From positions 620,001-684,000 of the forward strand of contig CAVWNI010000006.1 of the NCBI GenBank assembly GCA_963756315.1: 64,000 nt of DNA. The letters run 5' to 3'. The translations under genes were made by a program, and so were the position numbers. This stretch comes from JAKAAZ01 sp963756315 (GTDB lineage: Bacteria > Acidobacteriota > Terriglobia > Terriglobales > Acidobacteriaceae). Positions 52,777 to 63,025 of the stretch are shown piece by piece. Below the pieces are notes generated by a model. It was given only the letters and a program-made list of their open reading frames with translations. It was not told the origin of the DNA and made no database searches. Numbering within the stretch: position 1 is the stretch's first letter; every line of letters starts with the position of its first letter.

Positions 52777-53160
52777 ATGTATCAGAACAAAGTAACCCTC
52801 ATCGGCTTCCTCGGCAGCGACGCAGAAGTTCGCTCCAACGACAACCGCAGCTTCACCACGCTCTCGCTGGCAACCAAGTCGTCCTACAAGAAAGATGGCA
52901 AATACATCTCGCACACCGAATGGCACCGTTGCGTCGTCTTCGGAAAGCTTTCGGAGTTCGCCGGCACCCTGAAGAAAGGGGCGCATATCCAGGTCGAGGG
53001 CGAACTGCGCAGCCGCGAGTACGACAGCAAGAAGACGGACTCAAAGCAGCGCATTTGGGAGATCAAGGTCGACTCGATCCTGAAGCTTGACCGGGCCGAG
53101 AAGTCCGCGCCGGAAGATGGCGAGCAGGACGATGCTTCTAACGAGGAAGTGGCCGCTTAA
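52777..53160 (+). CDS. ssb: Single-stranded DNA-binding protein
   Basis: A 127-residue OB-fold SSB: VTLIGFLGSDAEVRSNDNRS, TKSSYKKDGKYISHTEWHRC, VVFGKLSEFAGTLKKGAHIQ and VEGELRSREYDSKKTDSKQR. The acidic tail (EDGEQDDASNEEVAA) lacks the DDDIPF-type tip that recruits host proteins, common for plasmid SSBs. It probably protects transferred single strands. Intact. Confidence 0.9.
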   Translation: MYQNKVTLIGFLGSDAEVRSNDNRSFTTLSLATKSSYKKDGKYISHTEWHRCVVFGKLSEFAGTLKKGAHIQVEGELRSREYDSKKTDSKQRIWEIKVDSILKLDRAEKSAPEDGEQDDASNEEVAA

Positions 53161-53227
53161 GGCCCTTCCTCTTCACTCTTGGGGGCCTGGCTACCTGCTG
53201 GGCTTCCATCTCTGTGAGGCTCCCGCA

Positions 53228-54216
53228 ATGAGTTTCGAATTGATCCTCCCATTTCTCCGGCCAATAGAAGGGCTGCTGCTGGATGACAGCATCAGCGAGA
53301 TCATGGGTAATCCTGATTCATCCTGGTGGTGCGAGCGCGACGGCAAGATGCACCACGAAGATGCCGTTTCGTTCGATGCTGCCAAGCTGTTAACGGGCCT
53401 TGAGGTCATCGCCAATCAGCTCGGAAAGAAGCTCGATGAGGACAATCCCTCATTGCACGCGCAGCTTCCAGACGGAAGCAGGCTCGCGGCGTGGATTCCA
53501 CCCATTGTGCGGCCATCCCCAGCACTGGCGATCCGTAAGTTCACCAGCCGCAGATTCACCATCGATGACCTGATTCAGCGCGGCACCATATCACGCGCGC
53601 TTGCTGAGTTCTTGGGAGAGCAAATTTCCAATCGGCAAGACGCTGCTAATCAGCGGTGGAACGGGGACCGGGAAGACGACTCTTCTGCGGATACTGGCGG
53701 ACTTCTATTCCCGACTACGAGCGGATTGTCGTCATCGAGGATACCCCCGAACTTCATATTCGGAAACCCAATATAGTTGCGGCCGGATCTCAGACGAATA
53801 CCTTCAAGTCTCACGTCTCGTTTGACGACCTGTTGAAGGACGCGCTCCGGTTCCGTCCCGACCGAATCATCCTCGGCGAAGTCCGGGGAGTTGAAGCGCG
53901 GACTCTGCTCGATTCGTTCAACACAGGCCATTCAGGATCGCTGGCCACAATCCACGCGAACTCTGCCGAGAAGGCCCTTTGTCGCTTTGCAAATCTCGTC
54001 ATGCGCGGCCACGCTCAGACGACATTTTCCGACACTGAAGCAGAGATCGCAGAGGCCGTGGACTTCGTGGTCCATGTGGAACGTCAACCGGGGAGGCGAA
54101 CCATTCGGGAAGTGTTGCGACTCAATGGTTATGACCGGCGCACAGAGCAGTTTCGGTTTGAAGCCGTATACGGCAGTGAAACAGCTTCCATTTCGGGGAG
54201 CTTCAACCATGTCTAA
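53228..54216 (+). pseudogene. virB11: VirB11/TrbB-type ATPase, frameshifted twice
   Basis: N-terminal domain (LEGLLLDD-like start FLRPIEGLLLDDSISEIMGN; LPDGSRLAAWIPPIV). The Walker A GGTGTGKTTLLRILADF is then in a second frame and the rest in a third (IPDYERIVVIEDTPELHIRK; FRPDRIILGEVRGVEARTLL; NTGHSGSLATIHANSAEKAL). Extra bases lie at about 53633 (C in AATCGGCAAG) and 53706 (T in TTCTATTCCC). VirB11 is the hexameric traffic ATPase that switches between pilus assembly and DNA transfer. As read, no intact ATPase is made. Confidence 0.85.
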
Positions 54217-55167
54217 ATGCCAGGAGATTGCTCGGCAATTCCTATCGGAATGGTTCAGGCCAGAAGAGACGTTTGCGCTGCTCGCTCGTTACCCTCAAGC
54301 ATCGCGCACCCTGCAGCGAATCGTTCGCCTCTCAGACCTGATGAAGTCGAACTATCTGGGTTGGCTTGCCTTTGAGAATAGCCGCGGTGCCAATATCTAT
54401 TTCTCAATCAATCCGCTCTCGTTCTGGCGCGAAGAAGCGGACTAAGAGCGCGGTCGTTGCGGCGAAGGGACTCTACCTCGATTTGGATTCGGATGGCGAC
54501 CGCAGACTAGCAGCTCTTTGTGAATCGAATGCCGTACCGCCACCGACTGCTGTGATCCACACTTCGATGGGGAAACATCAGGTCATTTGGCGCGTCAAGG
54601 GATTCACGATTCCCGAGCAGGAAGTGATGTTGAAAGGGCTCGCTGAGACATTCGGCGGCGACCGTGCGTGCACCGACTGTGCAAGGGTCTTCCGCCTGCC
54701 TGGCTTCTTCAATCGAAAGTACTCTCCCGCTTTTCCGGTCACTTTGGAGATGCGGGCGATTCAGCTGGAGTATTCGCGGAGTGATTTCAGGCTTGGAATT
54801 ACCCACGGTTGCGGACGTTCAACCTCACCACATCGACCGGCCAAGATCGCTCGGTTCCCGTACCAGATCAGAGAGCGATTGGAGATGGGTAATGGCTCAG
54901 TTGAACGCCGGCATTCCCGCTCAAGAAATCGTTCAAACGCTTGCAAATATACGGAGCGACAAACCGAACCCTCACTATTACGCGCATCGGACCGTGGACA
55001 TGGCGACCGCCGTTCAATGGGTTCGTAAAGGCGTCGATTATGAATCTGTTATCGAGAGCCTGAAAGCGCGCAATTCTGCTCTTTCGACTGACCGCGCCGC
55101 CGAGATCGCCACGACCGCTTTCAGTTTTGTTCAACGAGTTCGAATTCTGCACTCCAAGGAGAACTAA
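54209..55167 (+). pseudogene. RepB-like DNA primase, frameshifted twice
   Basis: Corrected length is about 318 residues. N-terminal part: ARQFLSEWFRPEETFALLAR, NSRGANIYFSINPL. After an extra T at 54419: RSGAKKRTKSAVVAAKGLYL, DLDSDGDRRLAALCESNAVP, ACTDCARVFRLPGFFNRKYS. After an extra G at about 54795 the last domain follows: DVQPHHIDRPRSLG, VMAQLNAGIPAQEIVQTLAN, DKPNPHYYAHRTVDMATAVQ. This pattern matches RepB/primase-like proteins of mobile elements that prime the transferred strand. It overlaps the VirB11 gene end by eight bases. Confidence 0.72.
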
Positions 55168-55168
55168 C

Positions 55169-55483
55169 ATGCCACTGCTCGAAATCACTCAAAGCCGCCA
55201 AATCAGCGCCTCGGTTCGGCTTGATGAGGCTACTGCAACCCAGGTCGATCAATATGCCGCTTTCATTAAGGCCTCTGCTGACGACGTGGTGGATAAAGCG
55301 CTCAACTACGTCTTCGCAAAGGATCGGGACTTTCAGGACTTCTTGAAGACTCCTGAGGCGAAGCAGATCAGTTCAACGTTGCGGGTCCGGAAAGCCCCGA
55401 GTTCCGAAGCGATCGAGCAGCCCGCGAAGAAGGCAGCCAGCGCGACGGCTCCCGTGGAATCAGTGCGGACGGTGAAGGCGTGA
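55169..55483 (+). CDS. Small hypothetical protein, possible DNA-binding
   Basis: A 104-residue protein with AAGGAG before ATG 55169. SRQISASVRLDEATATQVDQ resembles a ribbon-helix-helix start (strand then helix), followed by FIKASADDVVDKALNYVFAK. The tail is Lys/Ala/Glu-rich (EAIEQPAKKAASATAPVE). RHH proteins are usual transfer-gene repressors or relaxase accessory factors. It is intact and directly downstream of the primase. Confidence 0.55.
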   Translation: MPLLEITQSRQISASVRLDEATATQVDQYAAFIKASADDVVDKALNYVFAKDRDFQDFLKTPEAKQISSTLRVRKAPSSEAIEQPAKKAASATAPVESVRTVKA

Positions 55484-55674
55484 TTCGGCGTTCAATTCCG
55501 GGGTGGAGCGACGACGGTGCTTCGCACCGGATGAACTGTGACACTCCACCCCTGAAAGGGTGCTGCTAAGGAACCTTTGGTTCCTCGTTCGAACGCACTG
55601 CGAGAACTCAAGAGATAGCGAAATTCCCGTTCCTGCTAGGAACCGAGTCAATTTGGAGCACATCGGAGAGCACG

Positions 55675-56065
55675 ATGACAAGCAACACAGAGAAACGTGA
55701 GAAGGTTTGCGGCGCATCAGGGGAGGAATGGCGCGAACGCAGAGCATTGGCACGAGGTTCACGCCGGATCGAGGAGCGTCAGGCTTGCTGACAGGGCCGA
55801 GGCAAATGGCCAAATCTGCGCGAATGGGCACGTGATCTTCTGCTGCGCGGCGCAGTCGACTGAAAGTCGTGGCGAGATGGAGATGCACATCTTCACCGAG
55901 CTTGTCGGTATCCAAATGCTCCTGATGAGTGCGCTCGACCCGCTTCTGCGCGGCGAGAAGATGACCCAAGAACAACTCGCCGCGCTTTATCGCCGAGTCC
56001 AGACGACCAAGGCCACGCAAGCCCAAGAACTCCTGGCCAAGCGCGGTCAGAACAAGGGGAAATGA
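55675..56065 (+). pseudogene. Small hypothetical gene before the coupling protein, probably frameshifted
   Basis: ATG 55675 opens MTSNTEKREKVCGASGEEWR. Its stop comes early, while the +1 frame carries a coherent C-terminal part (EMHIFTELVGIQMLLMSALD, PLLRGEKMTQEQLAALYRRV, QTTKATQAQELLAKRGQNKG) that ends in an ATGA overlap with the coupling-protein gene. The joining point is not clear. No family recognised. Confidence 0.45.
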
Positions 56066-57984
56066 CTATGGCGACCGTTCAACAATGGGGACGTAAAGAG
56101 TCAATTATCTGGCCGCCACGGGGCTACGTTTACACCCTCGGAGCATTCATCTTCGCGTGCATATTGGCTGGTCTGTTCATCTACATTCGCTTTCAATACG
56201 GTCTTTCGCCTCTCCAGCGCTACTACCTTCCTTACTACTTGCGGACCGAGACTGCCGGCCTCACTCATCCCGTCAGCCAATACCAATTGCTATACGTTTC
56301 GGACGGTGAAAAGGCAGGGCAGAGCAGCTCTGGACAGCGATGTACAGCCGGGCTCAACTCCCCAATTCGGAGGCAAGCCGTTGCCTCTGATGCTTACACC
56401 AGAGGCGGCGAAGCATGGCGACGTTTTATCTGATGCGAGAAAGCCTTCGGAACTATCAAAACAAGGCACTGCATGCATGGATTGCTCGCTGGATTTATCA
56501 GGATGTGCCGATCTACAAGCTCTTCACGATGCAGCTCGTCTTTGGCCTCGTTGCCTTCGCGCTGCAGCTACCATTTTCAATTCGTAAGGACATCCGGCGA
56601 ATCAAGGATCTTCGCTATGGACGTCGACTCAAAGGCCCGGTCCTTGTGAATGGTAAGCAGTTCACAAAAGCTGTGGCCGGCAACGGCATCGGAATCACGA
56701 CGAACGATTCAAAGCTGCCGTTGCGGATTCCGCGGGATGCCGAGAACAAGCATTTCTTGATCGTCGGCGACACCGGAAGCGGCAAGTCAAGCGTCATTCG
56801 CCAGATGCTCTACCAGGTCGAGGCGCGAGGTGACAGCGCCATTGTTTACGACCCGGCCTGCGAGTTCGTGAAGCAGTTCTACAATCCACATCGCGGCGAC
56901 ATCGTTCTCAATCCTCTTGATGCTCGAATGCCATATTGGAACCCTTCCAAAGAGCTGCGCCGCAAGGCCGAGGCAAAGGCACTGGCCGTCTCGCTTTATC
57001 AACCAGAAGGGGTGTCCAATCGCTTCTTTGTTGAGGCTCCGCAGAAGATATTCGCTCATCTGTTGACGTATCTGCCGACGCCCGAGGACCTGGTCAAATG
57101 GATGTCCGACCCGGCTGAAATCGATCGCCGCGTAAAGGGAACGGAGTATTGGATGCTGATCGATCCGAAGGCTCCGCAACAGAGGACCGGCGTTCTCGGC
57201 TCGTTGAATATGAGTGCCGACAGCTTTCGCCTGCTTCCCAAGGAGGATGAGACAAGCTCGGCCTGGACGGCGACACAGTGGGCCGAATCCCGCCGAGGGT
57301 GGATCTTCATTACATCGCGTCCGACCATGCGCGAGGCACTTCGCCCTCTAATTAGTTTGTGGATCGATACTCTTGTGTTGCGCCTCCTCAATGAGCCGAT
57401 GCCCGAACAGAAACCTGTCTGGTTTGTGATCGACGAGCTAGCCAGTTTGCAGCGTCTGCCGCAGCTTCATACCGCCATCACTGAGAATCGGAAATCACAG
57501 AATCCTGTCATCCTCGGATTCCAGGGTCGTAGCCAGATGGAAGCTCGCTACGGGCAGGATGCGGAGGCGATGCTCTCGCAGCCGGCCACGAAGATATTTC
57601 TGCGGACAACGGAGCCGCGTGCTGCCAAATGGGTAAGTGAAGCAATCGGGGAAGTGGAAATCGAGCGGCTTACGGGAAACGCATTACGACGGCTCGCGCG
57701 CGGGCAAGAACTTCGCACTTGACCGGCAGACCGAGCCGCTCGTTCTGCCTTCAGAAGTCTCAGGTTTGGATGACCTGCGTGGCTTCTTGAAGTACGGGAA
57801 TCATGTCGCGCGATTCTCGTTTCCGTTCATCGCTCTTCGGGAGAAGAACCCCGGATTCGATGAACGAAAGATGGACGACTTGATCATTCCGAGCACTCCT
57901 CTTCCTCCAGAGCCGGAGGAGATGCAAGGGAATCTGCTGGCACCGGAACACGCTGTCCAACCGCCCGAGCACCAGGTGGGGTAA
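56062..57984 (+). pseudogene. Type IV coupling protein (VirD4/TraD-like), frameshifted
   Basis: Corrected length is about 640 residues. Membrane helix (YVYTLGAFIFACILAGLFIY), an extra region ending LDSDVQPGSTPQFGGK, then a second hydrophobic segment and the motor domain: Walker A IVGDTGSGKSSVIRQML, Walker B PVWFVIDELASLQRLPQLHT, and FQGRSQMEARYGQDAEAMLS. Frame moves by +1 near 56300, at 56429 (extra T) and at 57672 (extra A), after which THYDGSRAGKNFALDRQTEP ends the protein. It would dock the relaxosome to the channel. Confidence 0.85.
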
Positions 57985-57990
57985 TCGCCC

Positions 57991-60706
57991 ATGCTTACCA
58001 TTTCAAAGCCATTGTCTGCCGGCCAGGCACAGACATATCACCAGAAGGAATTCACGGCGAAGGAGCAGAACTACTGGTCACAACGGGGTGTGATCGCCGG
58101 CGAGTGGCAAGGGCAGTCTCGCTGCACAGTTAGGCCTTGCCGGTGCGGTTTCCGCTGAGGATTTTGGAAAGCTCAGCCAGGGGCAGCACCCGGAGACAGG
58201 CGAACAACTTGTTCGACAGCGAGCGTCCTACGAGTACCAGGATGCCGACGGAAAGACCGTAAAGACAATGGAGCACAGGGCCGGATGGGACGCTACCTTT
58301 TCCGCTCCAAAGTCTGTTTCGTTGACGGCTCTTGTGGGAGGCGATGATCGTGTGCGTGAGGCGCACCGAGAGAGCGTCACCACAGCCCTTGAACAACTCG
58401 AGTACTATACGCAGGCCCGCATCGGCGGGAACCATCCGCCAGAGACTACGGGCAAATTCATCGCCGCCAAATTCGAGCACGATACAGCTCGTCCAGTGGA
58501 TGGGTATGTTGCGCCACAACTCCATACCCATGCGGTCGTTTTCAATCTGACCGAGCGCGAGAATGGTCAGCCGCGGGCGATCCAGCCGCAAAGCCTTTTC
58601 GCTTCGCAGCAGTTCGCGACCGCCGTCTATCAATCCGAACTCACTTACCGCTTGAAGGATCTCGGCTATGAAATCACCGTTGGCCGAAGCGGAGCGCCAG
58701 AGATCAAGGGCTATACCCAGGAATACCTCGACGCTTCCAGTCCGCGGAGTCAGCAGATTCGTGAGTATATGGAGCGTACCGGCCGCAGTGGAAGGGAGGC
58801 TGCCGAGATTGCCGCGCACTCAACGAGAGACCGTAAGGAGGTTCATTCTCCCGGCGAAGTGATGGCCGCGCACCGCAAGCTCGCCGCCGACTTCGGGCAC
58901 CAGGCGGATGCTGTTGTTCGCGCCGCACGGGAACGGCAACAGCATCAGGAGAAGCCCACGAATTCGGTCGATCGGGTTCGGGAATCACTGACTTTTTCTC
59001 GCGACAAGAATTTCGAGCGCGAGGCCGTCGTAGACGAGCGGGTCTTGATTCGTGATGGACTCCGACGCGGTATGGGCGACGTCACCTATGCGCAGGTCCG
59101 CGGCAATCTGAATGCTCGAATCGCATCCGGAGAATTCCAGGCAGTCGAGCGGGCGCACATGCCCGGTCGTCAATTTACGACCGCCAAGACCATTGCCGCC
59201 GAGCACGAAATCGTCAGCCGCGTTCGGGAGGGCCGGAACCAGGTCGAGCCGGTTCTCTCACGATCTCAGGCAATCTCCATTGCCGATCGTCACCAGCACC
59301 TGAACCGCACTCAGCGGAGCGTTGTTGAGGATGTCTTGAGTTCGCCAGACCGTATTCAGGGCATCCAGGGGTTCGCCGGATCCGGTAAGACCACAACGCT
59401 TTCTGTCATCCGCGGCGCTGCGGAATCTCAGGGGTTCCAGGTCGAGGGCTTTGCGCCAACTTCCCGCGCCGCGCGGCAGCTTGGCGACGCCGGAGTCCAT
59501 GCCGGAACGCTGCAAGGATTCCTCGCCAGGTCGATTCCTCCGGCTGCTCCAGAGCAGAAGCATTTCTATTTTGTGGACGAGTCGAGCCTCGCCTCCACGA
59601 ACCAGATGCGCGAGTTTCTTTCTCGCCTTGCTCCGCAGGATCGAGTGTTGTTGATCGGCGATACGCGGCAGCATCAGGGCGTCGAAGCTGGCCGACCGTT
59701 CGAGCAGTTGCAGGAGGCCGGAATGCGCACGGCCAAACTCGATCAGATCGTCCGCCAGAAGGACCCAGAACTCAAGTCCGCTGTCGAAATGCTTGCAACA
59801 GGTCAGGTCTCTGCCGCGCTGGACGCTCTTCAGAAGCAGGGACGCGTCAGGGAAATTTCCGACGCCGAAGAGCGCATCCGAGCAATTGCCAGAAGCTACA
59901 TTGAGTCACCTGAAAAGACGCTGATTGTTTCACCAGATAATGCCTCACGGCGCGAGTTGAATGCCGCCGTTCGGCAGGAATTGAAAGCCAACGGCACTAT
60001 TGGATCGGAAGATCACAGCTTCCGAGTGCTGGTCCAGCGCCAGGAAATGACGGGGGCCGAACGTTCCTGGGCCAGTCGCTATGAGATCAACGACGTCGTC
60101 CGTTATGCGCGCGGTAGCAAGAGCGTTGGAGATCGAAGCAGGAGAGTACGGAACAGTAGTCGGCTATAAACTCGGCCGCCAACGTGCTCACGGTCGAGAG
60201 ATCGTCCGGTGAGCTAGCCAATTACGACCCGCGCCGTCTCAGCGGCGTCAGCGTCTATCGAGAAGTCGTGCATGACTTCTCTATAGGCGACCGTATTCAG
60301 TTCACAGCTCCCGACAGAGTCGCTCGACGTCGCCAATCGCGACCTTGCCGTCATAGAGTCCATCGGACCCGATGGGCAAATCACCGCCCGTCTCGACAAT
60401 AACCGGGGCATAGAATTCAACGCCAGCGAGCACCGCCATTTCGATCACGGATATGCGGTCACTAGCCATAGCTCTCAGGGACTCACCGCAGAGCGCGTCT
60501 TGGTCAATGCCGATACAGGCGTTCACCCGGACCTGCTCAACTCCCGTTTCGGCTACGTCTCAATCTCTCGCGCCAGCCATGAGGCCACCCTCTTTACGGA
60601 CGACATGTCCAAACTCGGTCCCCAGTTAAGCGTGGACGTGGCCAAGACTTCGGCACTTGCTGTCAGCCATTCGCCGAACATTGCGCAAGGAATTGGCATG
60701 ATTTAA
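57991..60706 (+). pseudogene. MobF-type (TrwC/TraA-like) relaxase-helicase, four frameshifts
   Basis: Relaxase N-terminus MLTISKPLSAGQAQTYHQKE (Tyr16 is a candidate nucleophile), then after an extra T at 58117 LAAQLGLAGAVSAEDFGKLS. The metal-binding His motif is PQLHTHAVVFNLTEREN, followed by ELTYRLKDLGYEI. The helicase part has GFAGSGKTTTLSVIRGAAES (Walker A) and FVDESSLASTNQM (DExx). The C-terminal part needs further +1 shifts near 60121, 60180 and 60315 and ends VTSHSSQGLTAERVLVNADT, YVSISRASHEATLFTDD (UvrD/RecD-type motifs). It nicks oriT and unwinds the transferred strand. No intact version exists here. Confidence 0.87.
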
Positions 60707-60734
60707 TGTGGGGCATCACGATGTCTACTGTCGC

Positions 60735-61364
60735 TCATCCTGCGCCTTTGATATTCCATGACGGGCGAATCATTTCAATCAAGCCCGCCTCGAGCCCCGC
60801 CGCAGTGTTGACCGGAAGGTCTTTCCATTCGGAGGGCTCGGGTGTGGCCACGAGTACCTTGACCTGTTTTCCTGATTGAAGCGTCTGGGAAATAAGTGAG
60901 TTAATTCGAGCGCTTGTCTTTTGACCCTTATTGCCCCGGCGGTATTGGTCAAACCGTGTTTTGAGACCGCTCAGTGTCAATCCCACATACACAATGACAT
61001 GATCGACCACGAATGCGTATACGCCAGGTGCCACCGGTGCCTTGGCGTCAAGGTGTATAAGGCTCTCAGGATCACAAGTCCACTCGCCAAGAAACTCGAA
61101 GCCTGCATTCGTTAGCACCTCCCAAGACGTATCTTCACGCGCGGGCGGCGTTGCATCGACGGTAACAGTTTCACGCTCAACTTCCACTTCTCTCCGGAGT
61201 CCACCTCCGATCCCTGATCGCACGAGGACATTGCGGACATGTTGATACCGGATACCGAGAAGCTTGCTTATTTCGACGCGGTCATACTTTGCATTTGAGA
61301 GGGCGCGAATCTTGTCCGCTGTGCTTTCAAGCCCCTGTATGAGTTTATCGACAGGCAGTCGCAT
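60735..61364 (-). CDS. HTH plus GIY-YIG nuclease-domain protein
   Basis: A 209-residue protein. The N-terminal part has a helix-turn-helix (YDRVEISKLLGIRYQHVRNV), the C-terminal half a GIY-YIG domain: PGVYAFVVDHVIVYVGLTLS, Arg in LKTRFDQYRRGNKG, and Glu/Asn in LEAGLIEMIRPSWN. All catalytic positions are present. It is convergent with the relaxase gene and 32 bases downstream of the PD-(D/E)XK gene on the same strand. It could be an element-encoded restriction or homing-like nuclease. Confidence 0.78.
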   Translation of the reverse strand: MRLPVDKLIQGLESTADKIRALSNAKYDRVEISKLLGIRYQHVRNVLVRSGIGGGLRREVEVERETVTVDATPPAREDTSWEVLTNAGFEFLGEWTCDPESLIHLDAKAPVAPGVYAFVVDHVIVYVGLTLSGLKTRFDQYRRGNKGQKTSARINSLISQTLQSGKQVKVLVATPEPSEWKDLPVNTAAGLEAGLIEMIRPSWNIKGAG

Positions 61365-61396
61365 TTTCTTCCCCTTCGGCCAGCTAACTCCATGTT

Positions 61397-62035
61397 CTAT
61401 TGTGCCAAGTGCAAACCCGCAGACCTCAGCACAGCAGAAATAAAAGCGGGCTCGTCATTCTCCGCTTGAGCATAGAGGTACTTGCCCACAGCGTCCCATT
61501 GCTTGTGGTCCCGCTTCTGCATTCTGAAGTCATGAAATCTTCGGTAAATAAAGCTCAATATTTCTGCGAAGAGAAGCTGATCCAAGCCTTTTCGCTCACG
61601 CTGATATTCCACGTTTGGGCGAGATCCGATCGCCAACAATTGGATCTTTCGTTTTTCATCTTCGTAAACGTAATGCGTATAGAGAGCCGTCGCCACCTTA
61701 TCGATGATCGTTGGCTCGAATCCGCCAATAGCTCTCAAGACGTATTGCAGGTTCTCCCTGGCAGGGTCAGTCCAAGGCCCATTCAGTTTGCATTCCCCGC
61801 TCTTGACCTCGCCAATAATAAAGAGGGGCTTTTCTGGTTGATTGCGAACGCGTAAATCATCTTGCATATCCAACTCACGTCTGAAGGGAAACCTAACGCC
61901 AAAGATGTCAGCATCGGTTCTTTGAGCAAGTCCCTTCCTTGAGCTGTCGTGTAATACAAAGCTCTCGATTGTCATAAACCCATTAAGTCGGAAATACCAA
62001 GACGCAAGCTTCTCAGCAGTCAAAATGTGGATCAT
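61397..62035 (-). CDS. PD-(D/E)XK-type nuclease-like protein
   Basis: A 212-residue protein. QRTDADIFGVRFPF (Asp) and PLFIIGEVKSGECKLNGPW (E-x-K) have the order and spacing of a PD-(D/E)XK active site. The helical C-terminal part has ILSFIYRRFHDFRMQKRDHK. ATG 62035 is preferred to GTG 62047. It is transcribed with the GIY-YIG gene. Proteins of this shape occur as single nucleases or regulatory partners in defence loci. Confidence 0.65.
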   Translation of the reverse strand: MIHILTAEKLASWYFRLNGFMTIESFVLHDSSRKGLAQRTDADIFGVRFPFRRELDMQDDLRVRNQPEKPLFIIGEVKSGECKLNGPWTDPARENLQYVLRAIGGFEPTIIDKVATALYTHYVYEDEKRKIQLLAIGSRPNVEYQRERKGLDQLLFAEILSFIYRRFHDFRMQKRDHKQWDAVGKYLYAQAENDEPAFISAVLRSAGLHLAQ

Positions 62036-62179
62036 GTGTCCCCTCACTCGCTGTATCGATTGCCGTAAAAGGCAATTCCAATCACGAAGATATTCTAGGC
62101 TCGCTCATTCGCTGATGATCCCAGCCCGCGTGATTAGGCCTCCTGAATTTGGCTATGATCCAGGAGGAGGTGTTCGCGA

Positions 62180-63025
62180 ATGAGCACAGTTGCCGGCGAG
62201 CAACGTGGGAAACTTCGGAACCGCCGGAAGTGCGCCTACTGTAAAGGTGTGAACGAATCAAGCGACCATTCGCCGCCCAAATGCCTGTTAATATGGCCAC
62301 CACCGCCCGGAGCGAAAATCCTTACGCTACCTTGCTGTCTTCAGTGCAATCAAGCCACTTCAAGGTATGAGAATCTCGTTTGGATAATGCTTGCTCTCGT
62401 TGGCAGGCATCCGGTTTTGGCTCAATATCGCGTAGCTGGAGGAAAAGTCGATCGCGCGTTTGCCCAGGATTCTTCGCTTCGCGCGGCCATCGATCAGAGC
62501 AGGAATCCACAAGGCAACTACCAGATCTGTGGCGAGGTTTCCACCGCGTTCGACCGGGTACTGCGCAAGACTGCTCAAGGATTGTTCTATGGTCTCTATG
62601 GCACGGTGCCAGCGCATAAAGAGTTTGAACTTCTTTCGCTTGAACACAGCGAACGCCAAACTCCAGAGGCCGTTGTATCCAGACTGCGAAAACAAGGATT
62701 TCGCGACATTACCGATGAACCTCTGCCAACAGTGAATAGTAGAGGGCTTCCAAACGTTTATGTTGTGCAGACGGTGGCGACCAGCAGGGAAACTGGGCGA
62801 TCCCACAATCTGACTGAGAACGTGTTTTATGACACGCGGCAAAAGGATGTTGAGTGGACGTGGTATCAGGAAGGAACCTTGCGATTCACGTTCTTTCAGG
62901 GTCAAGACGGGAATAGCATTTGTGTGATGGATCTCTGGAGCACGCTCATCTGCGCCGTCAAGGCTCCGTGGCCATCCCAAAGAGGCCCTCTCAGAAAAGG
63001 TCGAAAGAATCCGAATGCTAGGTGA
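62180..63025 (+). CDS. HNH-like endonuclease family protein
   Basis: A 281-residue protein. CAYCKG (about 18-23), SDHSPPKCLL (about 28-37) and LPCCLQCNQATSRYE (about 50-64) give the Cys/His layout of an HNH/treble-clef nuclease: CxxC, DH, CxxCN. The remaining 210 residues form an unrecognised alpha/beta domain (GLFYGLYGTVPAHKEFELLS). GAGGAGG is about 10 bases before ATG 62180. It is divergent from the PD-(D/E)XK gene and intact. Confidence 0.65.
   Translation: MSTVAGEQRGKLRNRRKCAYCKGVNESSDHSPPKCLLIWPPPPGAKILTLPCCLQCNQATSRYENLVWIMLALVGRHPVLAQYRVAGGKVDRAFAQDSSLRAAIDQSRNPQGNYQICGEVSTAFDRVLRKTAQGLFYGLYGTVPAHKEFELLSLEHSERQTPEAVVSRLRKQGFRDITDEPLPTVNSRGLPNVYVVQTVATSRETGRSHNLTENVFYDTRQKDVEWTWYQEGTLRFTFFQGQDGNSICVMDLWSTLICAVKAPWPSQRGPLRKGRKNPNAR

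Noticed and set aside
44698..60706. Programmed +1 recoding with a shared slippery motif
   Set aside because: The bases around the shift sites (for example CAG-T-CTC, GGG-C-ACT, CTC-T-CGT, TTC-T-ATT) share no motif, so recoding is not favoured, although the common sign is kept as a finding.
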